64,000 nt of DNA from Rhopalosiphum padi (lineage: Eukaryota; Arthropoda; Insecta; Hemiptera; Aphididae): positions 73,634,152 to 73,698,151 of the forward strand of contig NC_083597.1 of NCBI RefSeq assembly GCF_020882245.1, in the 5' to 3' direction. Numbering within the stretch: position 1 is the first letter of the stretch; each line of letters opens with the position of its first letter. A model generated the notes under the pieces. That model had not been told where the DNA came from, made no database searches, and was given only the letters and a program-made list of their open reading frames with translations. Shown piece by piece: positions 27,226 through 40,170 of the stretch. The translations under genes and the position numbers were made by a program.

Positions 27226-27613
27226 GTACAATGTTTGTAAAATAATACTGACTATTTAGCATTTAGGTACGTCGTACGGAGTCGCAGTGATTACGCTATA
27301 ATTTTATTAAAGTTATGGTTAATTATTTTATAACTGGCTCTAAAATATTTTTACCTATCATTCAAAGTATTTGTAGTAAATAATAATCTATTAAACAATA
27401 CATGTTATATTGAATTAAATAGATGATAGTTAATTTTGATATTGTTGAAAAAATGGATTCCTTCATTTTTAATTTGTACCAATATTTTTTCGAAAAGAAC
27501 CAGCAAATTTCTAAACATGAAGACCATTCTATAGACTCTTTGGTATATAAATTGTCTACAAAAAGTAAAAAATTACGATTTAATGCGTATATTATTATTA
27601 TTAGACCAACATA

Positions 27614-29334
27614 ATGGAAGAATGGCATTCGATTTCGTCATCATCTACAATAAAATCAACGAATTCGAAAAATTCGATTGATATGTATCCAAGTCGAGAT
27701 GAAATTGACTCGTCCCTTTGTAAGTTATAGATTTGTGTTGATTCTTGTACAAAAGAAAACGACATAATAACTTACTATGATTAAAATAATCGGTTGTTTT
27801 TTTTAAGATATTATATATACATAGCTTATAATTATAGAAATAGTTGAATTATAATGGTATTAGTATATAATAGACAATTAAGTTGTTGCGTATAAACGCA
27901 GCTGTAACATAAGCATACAACAAGAAGTTATAATGTTTTGGTTTTTAGACAAATATAGACATTATTAAGTATAAAATGATATTGTGGTAGTGTGGTTTAT
28001 TATTATATATATGATATATTACTATAGACCTTATAAATATAATAGTATGAATAGTATGATATGTATGACATAGGTAAAGAAAATATTAAGTTCGATAAAT
28101 TGTTCATATAACCCCCACCTCTACAGGTTTGACTATTGTCATTATAAGTACGACGATTGTAATTTAATCATATTAATATAAGCGATTCATAAACCTAATC
28201 TTTTTTTATAGCCGAAAATTTGCAACTGCAATTGAACTCTTTAGCAGTGAAAATTCAAGATATTGAAAATAAATTATTAAAAGATCGTAAAGATGGTAAG
28301 TAGGTACCTATGATCTATCATAGAATTAGACATAGCTATAATTTGTAATATATTTTTATTTTAAATAATTATTAAAAAAACTAATAAGTATTGAATAAAT
28401 TGTTTGTGTTTAGATATCAAAGAAAAATCAAAAGATTCTAATCCTATTACAAATACACACCAAATACCACCACGCTGTACAGAATTATATCAAAGTTTAC
28501 AAAATACTGTAAAGGAATTAGAAAGTAATAAACCTATTAATTGGTATTGTAATTAATAATTAATAATTATCAAATATAGTATTTAACTTATTTGATAATT
28601 TGGAATCCAACACGCATTTAATAACACTCAGTAGCATAATTATAGAGGGGGAGGGGTAATATATCACTGACCTTTTTTTTCACACACTATTTAATTCGTT
28701 AGAAAAGCTTAATATATATTATTATAAAAATAAAAATAGATATTATTAAATAATATATATAATATAAATCATGCATGAATTATTATAAATTATGAGGTAT
28801 GTTTGTTAGTTTTACTCCTTATATTTTATAAGTTATAACTTATTGTAAATATCATGAAATATCTATATCACTCCCACAAAATGGTCCGATAGTTACGTTT
28901 CTGATAACACCTAAACTTTTCGCAAATTAAAGAGAAACCTACATTAGTTGTTCTAATTCAAGTATGGTCATATCGTCAATTTTGTCTCTTTTAGATCAAA
29001 AGTTCATGTTCAACACGCAACTTAAAGGATTGTCAATGAATTTGAACAATAATAATATTCGTTTAGTTTCTGTCGAAAGTATTTATAAATTAGAATTTAA
29101 ATATTTTACGTAGTTCAAACAAAGGCACGTCATAACTAATAATATATAAAAATACGTTTAGACGATGTTAAAAACATAATCGTAAAACATATGGATCTCT
29201 CTCAAATGTACAAATCACTACAAGACCAACTTGAAATGGTTTCGGGGAAGATCAATGTGAAGTTCGATCACTTGGAACAGTTAAGCCATAATACAGCTAC
29301 AACTGATGAGTATTATGGAACAAATGATTCTTAG
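27614..29334 (+). CDS. Small coiled-coil protein of unknown function (185 residues)
   Basis: I do not recognise this protein. Exons: 27614-27719, 28212-28295, 28414-28524, 28995-29078, 29162-29334. They join to 558 bases, one open frame with stop TAG. All four introns are phase 1, and all start GT and end AG, which strongly supports the model. The N-terminus (MEEWHSISSSSTIKSTNSKN) is Ser/Thr-rich. Exon 2 (ENLQLQLNSLAVKIQDIENK) and exons 4-5 (MYKSLQDQLEMVSGKINVKF) have heptad-like hydrophobic spacing, so coiled coils are likely. No signal peptide or membrane segment is seen. The two middle donors (GTAATA after exon 3, GTATTT after exon 4) are weak. Reading through at exon 3 would instead stop at 28555 after KPINWYCN, a possible shorter isoform. 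An upstream frame ends exactly on the start codon. Confidence 0.7.
28525..28994 (+). other. Intron 3 of the coiled-coil gene, with a transposon scrap
   Basis: It contains a G-rich 'agagggggaggggtaa' segment near 28640-28660, typical of the ends of small transposons, but no partner end was found. The rest is featureless AT-rich DNA. Confidence 0.4.
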
Positions 29335-29500
29335 TGATTTATTACCTTCTCATTCCTTAACAGTATTTTGTAAACTTTGATATAATTCTATACAATGTGG
29401 AATTTGGTATGTAATAGAATTACCTAGTATCATTTGATTTGTCTTCGATATCTAAACACAAACAATGTATGTAATACTTGTTAGTTTTTTAATTATTTTA

Positions 29501-29506
29501 AATAAA
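29501..29506 (+). terminator. Candidate poly(A) signal of the coiled-coil gene
   Basis: AATAAA about 170 bases after the stop codon at 29332-29334, the first well-placed hexamer. Confidence 0.4.
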
Positions 29507-30909
29507 AATATATTACAAATATATAACTGTATAATTTATTCATTTTGACTATATTACCTACCTCTGATAAATATATGAGACAATAGTAAATAATTAAAGC
29601 ACATATTTACAATTTAAAAATGCTTATAATTTGCTTAAAAATCTTTCGTAGAACCCTGTAGATAATGTTCTTACATTTACATTTAATAACAGATATGTCA
29701 ATTCAATAATTTTATATTATGCAGGTAAATTGTTTTATTTCAAAAATAATTGGGTGCTATTGAAAAGTTAAAAATTAATATTGGTTTTATTTTCATACAA
29801 ATCTTAAGTATTCCGAATTGAAAATTCCGTAAAGATAATATATTCTTTTCCAAATGACGAATATTTACTATTAAAAGAATTAGCCTATTTATTCGCTGTT
29901 ATCTGTATACGTAATACGTTTATACGCATACGCTAATGGGAAACGGCGCAAAAATGTATAACGGTGAATGGTGATGCGAAGAGGGACTGTCGAGTTTGAG
30001 CGGTGCTTGTACCTGTGTGGCTGTGTGTACGTGTCCAGAATAACGGATATTGTATATTTTAATATAATACAACTATAGAGGGTGTGTTGCCGTGTTCGTC
30101 CGCGTCAATAACTTATTTTTCTCGTTTTATCGACTATAGTTTTAAAATGTGAGTTCAATAAAATTGTACACTATACATACGATGTACTATAATAATACTC
30201 GAAAGCTATATACAGTATACACGGTAGTTACACTGCAGACTTAAACGTTGTCATTTAACCTTTTTTTGGTCTTACTGACCTCAGAATTATAAATGAACGT
30301 TTAAAAATGCAAGTGCACCATAACAGAAATTATCTAATGTCTATTGATTGCAAAATAATATTTATAATATAAAATAATTTACCAATAATGAATAGCCCCA
30401 ACCACAACTAGAGCTACTTGCGAAATAAGTAAGTAGACTTACTTGAGTGTATAAACTCATATTTAATAATATTTTTTTTTCTCATTAAGTACGATTAAGA
30501 AAAAAGAAATCAAGAAGATTATTTAAAAAAGTTAAAATTATAAAATAAGTACTTAAATGTTCAATATATTATATTATATAATATTATTACCAATTGTTAT
30601 ATTAAATATTGTGTACGGTGCAAAGCTGATGCAACGCGAAGATAATATTATGCGTGGTAAGTATACCAAGTACTAAGTAGTATACGGTGTTACTTATATA
30701 TAACACGCATTATTATTTGTTTTTTTTTTTTATAAAAGTACATTAAACAAGATTACAATAAGCAAATAGATTACCAAAACAATGATATTATATGAATAGA
30801 CCTGGAAACAGTAAGTAGGGGAACTATCCGGTGAAAGAACCTTTTTGGCAAGATTCAGCTAAAAAACGAACATAACGGTGTTTCAAACTAAATGATCATG
30901 ACACTGATA

Positions 30910-31301
30910 CATAGGCGTAAATTGGAGGGAGGGGCTTAGAGGGGCTTAGCCCCCTACATTTTTTAAAAGTTTTTCAATAAATTTAAAGTTATTTATTAGA
31001 GAAAATTATAAAATGTAAAACGTAATTCCTAATCAGGATGTCCGATAGCCGATAGGTATGTGTTATGTGAACATTTAAGCTTCATGTATGAATTTGTAAT
31101 AAAATTAAAATGATTGAGATATACGTTAATATTGTATAACGACAACGATAAAAAGTTATGTATTATACGCCGTTAAATAAATAATTTTGAAGTTTTTATA
31201 TACATTTTAAATAAAAAATTTATATGTAAGGGTGTGGGAGCGAAGCCATCCGCAGACCTGTTCTATAGCCTCCCCACTTCTAACATAGCAAAACGCCTAT
31301 G
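30910..31301. mobile_element. Small inverted-repeat transposon, CATAGGC-end family
   Basis: The ends CATAGGCGT and ACGCCTATG are inverted copies. Flanks CACTGATA (30902-30909) and CACCGATG (31302-31309) agree at 6 of 8 positions, compatible with an aged 8-base hAT-type duplication. It is 392 bases long and non-coding. Elements at 46152-46670 and 62196-62487 share the end sequence. Confidence 0.6.
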
Positions 31302-31469
31302 CACCGATGTCTTTTAAGACAATGAGGGGGGTTAACAAGAATTTAGGCTTTGTGCTGGTTTACGACTAAAGGATTTTGATGGTAAAGTAATTTAGAGTGA
31401 AACTTTTTATAGTGAATTTTAATTAAATTTTCAACCGAATCAATTTTTATGTATTTATGAAGGGTGCGA

Positions 31470-31800
31470 TTTAAAACATTTCAAGGGATGGACATAATTA
31501 TACGAAAGGAAATCGATCACAAAGCTTCGATTGTTATTAATTGTGTTGTTAGCACAGACCCAAATTTGAGCTCCAAAAATCCAAAATGGTCTTAACATTG
31601 ACTTGTAAATAAAAATTTTGTTGTGAAGTGGAAATTTGGATTTTAGTTTAGGATGTTTTAAGTGAGATCTGCCTAATATTTAGCGACTTTCTTTTGGATT
31701 TGAAGTAAGGTTTGTTTTATTGGGTCTGGGTTTCTTTATTTTGGATTTTCCTGTTGAAGCTGGTGGAAAAGAGATACGCTGGAGTTTACTGACGTATTAT
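31470..31800 (-). pseudogene. Remnant of a non-LTR retrotransposon reverse transcriptase C-terminus
   Basis: Reading the minus strand gives a piece with HNKIFIYKSMLRPFWIFGAQ followed by IWVCANN. This matches the pattern seen near the C-terminus of Jockey-type LINE reverse transcriptases (KLLLYK-x-LKP-x-W-x-YG-x-Q-x-W). Stops interrupt it upstream, so it is dead. Only this short segment is recognisable, and the boundaries are approximate. Confidence 0.6.
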
Positions 31801-33079
31801 TTTGAATTATTTTAAATAATTGTTTAGTTTAATATAAACCATCTTCGACTTCACTAGGTTAAGTAGTGAAGTAACCTTCACTGAGTAATTTATATAGGTA
31901 GGTACATATTTGTAATAATATTAGACATATATTGTTAAATGTTAATTATATGCATTTGTGCATTTGTATAGTAAATGTGTGTACCTACTTGCACGTAAGT
32001 ACTTGTACATCAACATTTAAACAAATAAATAATAATGTAAAATATTTACACATATACACATTAGCACATACTTACATATTTTTAATATTACTATACCAAC
32101 ATGTAGAATATACCTACACATTTGTTAAGTGTAAGCAATATGTATATTATGTATATTTTATGTTTTATTCCTATATGGATCATGGTTATTAATACAGAGA
32201 ATTATTGTGATACCGCGAACGGTAATTTCCATTTACCTACGTTGTATTTCAAATCATCTTTTACTTTTACCATTTAAATTATTTATTGCTACTATGACTT
32301 TCTTTTGGAATCTTGACGCTTTTCTCAGAAGTAGCAAGATAAAAATAGCTACTGAATAAAGATTTTATTTCTTCTCTGTACTATTTTTACATTCCATATT
32401 TATTTTTTTTATTATTATTTATAAAAAATTGTCTCAGCGTCTTAGGCCATTGGCTACAAGAATCTTAATTAATTATTTTAATTATTTACAATTTAGAAAT
32501 CATTTTACAAGGTTAGGGTTTAAAAAGACAAAGTAGAGAAAAAAATGTAAAAATAAACGCATTATAAACATTCAATTAATATATAGATACAATTCTACAT
32601 TTTTATATAAAGTTCAATTTTCCTTAGGTAGGAATTTAGTAGGTAGTAAGTACTTACATTAAGTAAACCGGTGCCACAGCTACCTATATAGATTGACGTG
32701 AAGATTTTCTGATAAAAACAAAAACGCACTTTTAGACCATGTATGAGGGTAAACTCACGAAGAATTTGTTAAAATAAGTATAATATGTTCTTCATGATTT
32801 GTTTCATATTAATATTATATTATATAATATAAAGTACCCTATATCATGGACCATGGTAATTTATATGAAATTATTATACCTACACGACTACACGGTTATT
32901 CTGCGCCCTTATCATTATTTTATTTGTTATCACTTGTTATTAATATAGGTATTATATTTTTTTTAATAATGTTCCTGATCAGTTAATATTTATAAAATTT
33001 AGATAAAATTATTTCACATTACATATATTTTTAAAGGTCTTATATTAAAAATTAACATTAAATTGGTGATTTTAGTAAA

Positions 33080-36000
33080 ATGAACAGTAATTTGTTTAAG
33101 TTAGGTGGTTTAAAGATTCACAACAATTTGCTCATTGTATTAGGAAAATCATCATTCTCACATTCTGCCGTTTCTTTGAAAAATAAATGCGGTTCAAAAG
33201 GTCCTCCTTGGCGTGTTATGTTCTTTGGCAATGATGATTTTTCAGTCAAAAGTCTCCAGATGCTAACATCTAAAATGTAATTATATTCACGTTGTGTACA
33301 CTGTGATACTTATTTTAATTGTCAAGATAAATTTTTATAGGAGAACACAGACTATAATTTCCAAGGTAGATGTTGTCACAACTTCCACAGGCAATGGTAT
33401 AAACGTCAGAAGTTTTGCAAAAGAAGAAAAGTTAGATTTATATGATTGGCCTATTAATAAAACACTCATAGATGGAAAATATGATATTGGAGTGGTTGTA
33501 TCTTTTGGACGATTAATACCAGAAAAAATTATAAAATGTTTTCCACTGTAAGAATGTAATGTAATTTAGAAACATAATATTTAATTTAATTTAATTTTAA
33601 TCAATTAACAAAATATAGAAATTATTTGCATTTATTATTAAGCATTGTAGAATCATATAGTAGTGTAATATTTGACCTTAGTCGCTAAATAGTGCTCAAT
33701 CATGCACCATCTGGCTCTCCTATCTTTTAAATGGGTGATCATCTGGGTTCTTGGCGACAAGATCATGTCCCACATATGGAAACACGTGTTCCAAAAACCT
33801 ATCGTACTATACTCTACAAGTAAAAAACATGAAAAAATCACAGCTAATAACCTGAGTTATCGAAGCTTATTTAAAAATTAATAATAATAATATTAATGCA
33901 TTTTGATTAATTTTGAAGAATTAAGCTTTTTGTGTTTTTAACACCCATCTGCTATAAATCCATTAACAGAATAATAATGTCTATCTTGTTTTAATTTGAG
34001 TATTAAGATAAAATTGCTTATTTTAGCTTGTACTCTAATAAATAATGTATTCATTTGGTTTCAGAGGAATGATCAATGTACATGCTAGTCTTTTACCCAG
34101 GTGGCGAGGAGCTGCACCTATAATTTATTCTATACTTAATGGTGATTTAACATCTGGAGTAACAATAATGAAAATTCAACCTCGTAGGTAAATTTACCAA
34201 TTATTACATGGTATATAATACATTAAATATAATATGTTTATTTGTATTATGCTGTATATCACAAATGTCTCATATAATCATATATCTTATATTCATCAGT
34301 GGTGGTTTCAAGGGAGGGGAGCAAAGGGTCCTTGACAATTATATTATATTTGAAAAGCTTAACATCAAATCCTAAATATTGTGTTTACAAAATTAAAAGA
34401 TATGATAAATTATAATAATATGAAAATTTTGGTACTCTCCCATAAAAAAAAAAAAATTCTAGATCCACCACTGATTTTCATGGCAAATCAATATATTTAA
34501 ATGCTGTTTTTTTAAACAATAATCCTTAAGAAATGTATACAATTAAATTTAAATTTTCTTAGATTACTGTTGACAAAACTTAATTTATAATTTAAATTAC
34601 ATAAACATAACTATTTTATTTATTTATTATTTGTTATATTCACTTTAAGGTTTGATATTGGTGAAATTGTTAAACAGCATAGTTGTTCGGTTGACAAAGA
34701 TGAAACAGCTGATGAACTAAAAAAGAAACTATCAGATATGGGTGGACGTTTGTTAATTGATTCATTTAAAGAACTAAAAAGGAATTTAAGGTATGCAGTA
34801 CCTCAATCTGAAAATGGAATAACTTACGGTAAGATATAATAGATATTTCTACAGTTATTAAGACTTTTTATAATTTATTCAGACGCTAGAAATAATAAAG
34901 TATTTTGTATAGTATTATTTTACAGGATTTTGCCACGTTATTGTAGGCCTATGCAGCAACCATGGTGAACAAATAGTGCTAAGCGTAAGGGTATATGTAC
35001 CTAAGCGTGTTGCTTAACTATATAATTATACGTTCACTGTGGTATTATACAGAAAATTGAATTTTTAACAAACAGCTGTTATAACTGCACATTATTATTT
35101 TATAATGCATTTAATCTTGTATGCGTGAATACTATATGCATACCATACAATAAACACTATATAATAAATAATACATTTAATTTCAATTGTATAGGGTTAG
35201 TAGGTATCACAGGATAGATAAAATAAATAAATAAATTTATTCTATGTTTAGAGTTTATATTATGCTGTGAATACATAACTTCAAATAGTCTCATAGGTAT
35301 TTAGAAGTTCTATGTCTTAAGTTTAAATCAAATATTTATAAATTTAAAAGAATAATATAATATATATTTGTAAAAAGTATGATCAAAAATTAGAAAAATA
35401 TATAAATGTGTTTTAGTAGGTACTATAATTATTAATTTAATAAAATTAGACATTAACAAGCTATGGAAGCTCCTCATTTACTTTCTTATTTGTAATACAA
35501 ATTGGAAACTTCGAGTTTTTAAAATTATACTTTAAAGTCAAGGTGGTTATCGTAACCTAAAATACAATACCATTGATAAATATATTACAATTTATTATAT
35601 CTTTACAATTAAATACTGGCACTAATGCTTTCTTAATGTGAACTTACTAAAATAATAAATGTATTTAGATCATTATTGTAACCTACATGACTATAGACCT
35701 GCCTATAAGTTTTCTTAGTATTTAAGCCATTAGAGCACCTCTAGTAATTTCTTAACTTTGTTTAACCTAGTGAGATCAGTTATAATAAATATAGCCAAGA
35801 AAATTTTAAACTATATAAATATAAATACAAATTCATAATAAATCATAATTATTTATTAATGACAATTAATAAATTCATATTGTGTTCATAGTATTAATAA
35901 CAATGATTAATTTATCCTTAAATTTTATTTAACCTTTCAGCAGGTGCTTATGTACATTTTATATGACAATTATAGATTTATTGACATAACAGTATCTACA

Positions 36001-37483
36001 TATATTCTTACTCTATGACGTATCTCAATTAATATTAGGTTTTTCCTATCCCTCAATGACATTTATGTTACAAATACTTAAAAAAAAAAATGTGTATTAT
36101 TAATAATTATATTTTAAATTATTTTAAAAATTATGTATAAAAACATAAAGTATAAAGTACAGTAGAACCTCGATTAACCGTCAATCTCGGGACCAGAGCT
36201 TTGACGGATAATCGTAAAGACAGTTAAGCGAGCAACATTTTTTTTAAAACATACATACATATTATTTATTATTATTTTTTAGTAATTATGATATACTTAA
36301 AATATTTGTACACAAAGAGACTAAAAACGCGAACGAACACATGTGTAATATATAACTGACTTTTCAAAAACAAAAGCGATCACTATCGCAATTAACTGTT
36401 TTTATATCACCCATAAAATATGTATATATACATATGTACCTATCGTGTATCTAGTAGATATTACCGGAAAGTTTCGGATTAAATATATTATTATTTACTG
36501 CAATGCGTAAGTAGTTCGTGCAAGTGTGGCCTGACGGTTAACCGAGAAAGACGGATAATCAAGTTCTTCTGTACTTAAATGCAGGCACGTGCCTGCTCTT
36601 GTAATACACAGTAACTAGTCAAAATATTAAATTAAATTATACACATATTTTAAAGAGTAAAAATTTTTAAATCAAAATTGTAAAATAATAGTACGGAATT
36701 TTTATTTTTAAATATTATGAACTTAGTCCTTGTAATTATGTTCAATTTGTAACGATAACCATAGTAGTATGACACATTATTGTCCATTAAATTTGATCAT
36801 TGTTTATTTGTTTAATTATCATGGTTTCATTTAAAATTTGCATAAAAAAAATTACAACAATATAAAAAATCAGTATAAGAAAATTTATTTTTTTTTAAAG
36901 TATTCAAAACTAAAATTATTAAAATCCATCTTAAATTTATTATTCAAAATTTTAAGTCTAAACACTAAATATTAGCTAAGAATACTTTAAACATTTTACT
37001 AAGTTTATTTGTTTTTAAAACTAATATGCAAATAATATTATAATAACTTATTTCATAAGGTTTTAAATTAAATATTTGATTGTTAAATTTAATATTGATG
37101 TTATAGCACCAAAAGTGGACAAAAATCTATCAATTATTAATTGGGAAGTAACGGATTCTAATTCAGTTTACAACAAATATCGAGCATTATGTGGTTTGTG
37201 GCCATTAATAACCACTTGGCACGGGACATCTATAAAGCTCTTGAAAGTATGCAATTATCAAATGATAAATATAGAAACCCAGTTAAAACCAGGAGATTTG
37301 ATATATGATAAGCAAAGACAAAAACTATTTGTTAAATGTGGTGGAAAAGGAGGTTTTGTGTCAATTGAAAAACTTAAAGTTCCTGGGCATAAAACAATGT
37401 CGGGTAAAGATTTCTTCAATGGTTTTGTTTACATAAAACCAAATAGTGAACGAAAATTTGATAGTGAACAACAATTTGATTGA
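33080..37483 (+). CDS. MTFMT: Mitochondrial methionyl-tRNA formyltransferase
   Basis: Transfers a formyl group from 10-formyl-tetrahydrofolate to Met-tRNA to make the mitochondrial initiator (family knowledge). Exons: 33080-33276, 33341-33547, 34065-34187, 34650-34828, 37107-37483. These sum to 1083 bases, giving 360 residues. Residues 1-40 are basic and Ser-rich with no acidic residue before the catalytic domain, fitting a mitochondrial targeting peptide. The formyltransferase fold starts at WRVMFFGNDDFSV (44-56). The catalytic loop is INVHASLLPRWRGAAPI (138-154), with Asn139 and His141 matching E. coli Asn106 and His108. Asp178 in RFDIGEIV matches the catalytic Asp144. The last exon is the tRNA-binding C-terminal domain (NKYRALCGLWPLITTW). 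The start is the first ATG after a possible 3' splice site (ATTTTAG), so a 5' UTR intron is likely. Introns 3 and 4 each contain a MITE. AATAAA lies at 37553-37558. Confidence 0.95.
34297..34473. mobile_element. Short hAT-type MITE in MTFMT intron 3
   Basis: Ends CAGTGGTGG and CCACCACTG are perfect inverted copies. Flanks ATATTCAT (34289-34296) and ATTTTCAT (34474-34481) match at 7 of 8, an 8-base target duplication with one change. It is 177 bases and non-coding, so too small to be autonomous. Confidence 0.75.
36160..36571. mobile_element. pogo/Tigger-type MITE in MTFMT intron 4
   Basis: The left end CAGTAGAACCTCGATTAACC and the reverse complement of the right end (CAGAAGAACTTGATTATCC) are diverged inverted repeats of the form known for pogo/Tigger transposons. 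TA dinucleotides flank both sides (36158-36159 and 36572-36573). It is 412 bases, non-coding and within the 2.3 kb intron before the last MTFMT exon. Confidence 0.75.
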
Positions 37484-37552
37484 AATATGTAAATTTACAA
37501 TTTATAAATCCTATTTACTATTAAATAGTTATTAGGATTCTTTTATTGTAAA

Positions 37553-37558
37553 AATAAA
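37553..37558 (+). terminator. Poly(A) signal of MTFMT
   Basis: AATAAA 70 bases after the MTFMT stop codon, at the expected distance for a short 3' UTR. Confidence 0.55.
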
Positions 37559-38879
37559 TAAATGTATATTTTAGTATTTAGTTAAAAAATTGTTAATAAA
37601 TATTGAAAAGTTATATATTGTATTTTTAATTATTTGATCGAGATTTATTTTTTCCTATTAAAATATAATGTGACTAATACATGGAAGTTTGGGAAAACTA
37701 CATGAAAGTCGACCTGGGGTAGATCCAACCAGAAGTACCATGGAGAATAGCAGTAGAAGATATACATGGATGGAGAGAAATTTGTTTGGCAGTATGGTCA
37801 TATACTCATATGACATGACCAAAAACCAAAAAAAATACATTGAATTTTAGGAAACTTTTGTTTATTATTTTGAATTATGTTATATTACAAAAAAATATAT
37901 TACATACAAATTCAAGTTAGGGATTGGAAATTTATAATTCTCGTGCCTTGCAACAAGTGACTTCGTTATTATTTTTTTTTTAATAGTGATTTTAGTTGTT
38001 AAAAAATTATAAAAAGATTGCAGGAAAAAAAATATTTTTACTGCTCTTTTTGATTTTCATCAAATAATAATTTCAGAATTTCTAATTAACTATAATAATT
38101 ATATTTTATGTTACAGCAATTACCTATTGCTCTGTGTGACAAACATATTTTGATTTAAAGTGTTGAATCTATAATAATATTATGTTAGTTTTTCTTACCT
38201 TTCAATTAATATATTAGTATATTACTATTGATATTTGATAATATCTAATATAACATAGATTAAAATAAAAGCTAACACTCTTTTTGACTTCCACACTTCT
38301 CTGAGTTATTATCCAAAACAAGATAACCTATAGAACAGTTATTATACAATAACATACACAAGTCAACAACTATTGAGGATATTCAACAAGAATTTATTTC
38401 CCTAGGTTCTATCGCAAAAAATGTAAGCAATCAAGCAATGCTCTATAATTCAACACCAAGCGCCTACTTTCATTATTGACATTAATATGTTGTATGTCTG
38501 AAGGTGTGTGACAAAAAAAATGCAACGATTTTATTTTTCCTAGCAAAATGTTATTTCGTAAGGCGAAAATTGACTAAGTGACATATTCCCAAAATCCAAT
38601 ACATTTCCAAGTTAAAGATTAACAAACAAAATTATTTACAGTAATTTTCCTATTATAAACCATTATAAATATAATTAATAATTATACATTTATACCTAGT
38701 AATACTTATACTATAATTAATATTTAATACTTGATATAAATAAATAAACCTCAATATCAGCACATAAGATCAGTAATATGTCTTATGGCCAAAAGACGTA
38801 TTAATGGTTTTATGTTTTTTTTTTTAATTTTACTAAAAACTAGCCAACAATAATGACATATTTTAAATCTTATTTCTAT

Positions 38880-39640
38880 GCTAACGTTTAACACCTGCCG
38901 AAAACCCGCAAATCAACCGCCCAAATGTGCTCTATATAAAAGTGACCATCCAACTTACTAATGGGGATATCACAAAAAATAAATCTACTTATAAAACTCG
39001 ACTCAAGAAATCTCAGTAGCCATATACTTCTGTTTAACACCCTCCGATTTTAATGTATTTAATTGTACCATATGTCTACACAATATTGTAAACACCATTT
39101 TAACTCACTCTCGCCTCTACAAATATTACTCTAAACTCTAAAGCACCTAAAGATACTAACCAATCCTTTCTAGATTCTACCTCCCATTTCACTAATAATA
39201 TTGTTAAACTTTCACTGAAATTCACATCTTTCCTCGATGATCTTAAAAATTAAATAAACCCTCAAATTTCAGTCATCTATAACAGTGTTTCCCAACTGGT
39301 ATTCCGCGGAACCTAAGGGTTCCATCAGTCAGTGCCAAGGATTCCGTGAGAAATTTGGGAAAATATAAATTAATTAATAATATTTTTGATTTGAATTATG
39401 ATTCTAACGTAGAATAGCTCCAAAAATTATATGGGGGTTCCACAAAACGTTCAAGCTCCTGCAAAGGTTCCGCGAGTAAACGAAGTTGGGAAACACTGAT
39501 CTATAAACTCCGTAAGTGTAATTATGACATCTAACGATCCAATTTACACAATTTATCCAATATAACTTATCTAAAGTTATTAAATCTCAAAACGTATTGA
39601 GTTTTAAAATTGTAAGTGGTGTCATTGGACACTCCCTTCT
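38880..39640 (+). pseudogene. Degenerate Jockey-type LINE ORF1 (gag-like) fragment
   Basis: Forward frames give PPKCALYKSDHPTYLMG, resembling the last zinc knuckle of Jockey-type ORF1 proteins (CALC-x-G-x-HPANY-x-GC). Further on, KFTSFLDDLKN plus INPQISVIYN resembles the ORF1 C-terminal tail. The same tail (QFTSFL) occurs in the better preserved LINE at 57800. Several stops and frame changes make it non-functional. It is interrupted by a hAT MITE. Confidence 0.5.
39283..39498. mobile_element. hAT-type MITE with perfect 8-base target duplication
   Basis: Left end CAGTGTTTCCCAACT and right end AGTTGGGAAACACTG are perfect inverted repeats. ATCTATAA flanks both sides exactly (39275-39282 and 39499-39506). 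It is 216 bases and non-coding, inserted into the LINE ORF1 remnant. Confidence 0.9.
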
Positions 39641-39729
39641 ATCAAAATAACATTGTCCTATAGGTACCACGCTTAAATATAACTTACATATTGTAATATA
39701 TTATGTACGTAAATAAATTATAAATTTCT

Positions 39730-40170
39730 TTTATTAATAAAAAAAATGTCGATAAAAAATATCTTGTTCGTTCGGTCAAAATTCTTAAAAATTTAATACC
39801 TACAAAATCGCACATAAGTTGTTCATAATCTGTATAAAAATATTCAAAATAAATTTTCAGAATTTTTATAATATGTATTTAAAATTTGTTCATCACTAAA
39901 ATATACAAGCTACAACTACAAGTATTTTTTGTAAAAAATGTATGTATTCAACTTCCATAACTAAAGTTTAAAAATTTAATACAGTATTGAATATTCCTCA
40001 TAAGTCATAAGTAGTTGGATAATGGAATTAAAAATAAATCTAAAAATATATATACCTATATATATGATTATACTTTATAAACATTTTAAATACAAATTAC
40101 GTATTTAAACGATAAATAATGATATTATTATTTTATAATAGGTAATTCAAAAACATTATTCATGGGAAAT
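39730..40170 (+). repeat. Partial copy of the CTGAGCGGAG repeat family
   Basis: Phrases such as 'ttcggtcaaaattcttaaa', 'cacataagttgttcat' and 'acgataaataatgatatta' parallel internal parts of the copy at 14875-16100. Both ends are missing. Confidence 0.4.

Larger units (their letters stand above)
18801..27613. other. Gene-poor spacer
   Basis: I see no exon I can support. Contents noted: interspersed repeat copies at 19255-19510 and 26600-27225, a run of 14 C at 20331-20344, a possible untranslated exon ending at 22057, and a 'cagtggcgtagcaaagg' scrap at 23859-23875 that looks like one end of a transposon. Open frames up to 104 codons (19731-20045, 21511-21810) lack conserved motifs. Confidence 0.5.
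29335..33079. other. Spacer with transposon remnants
   Basis: Between the coiled-coil gene and MTFMT. A short GC-richer segment (29935-30075) has no recognisable motif. A hAT-like element (30910-31301) and a minus-strand LINE scrap (about 31470-31800) follow. The open frame at 31932-32192 is built from CATTTGT/ACATAC-like words and is not a credible gene. The rest is featureless. Confidence 0.5.

Noticed and set aside
31932..32192. 86-codon Cys/Tyr-rich frame resembling a small secreted peptide
   Set aside because: Derived from low-complexity CATTTGT/ACATAC words; the cysteines follow the repeats and show no conserved spacing.
33653..33841. 62-codon minus-strand frame in MTFMT intron 2
   Set aside because: No recognisable domain; possibly transposon-derived, but nothing specific supports it.
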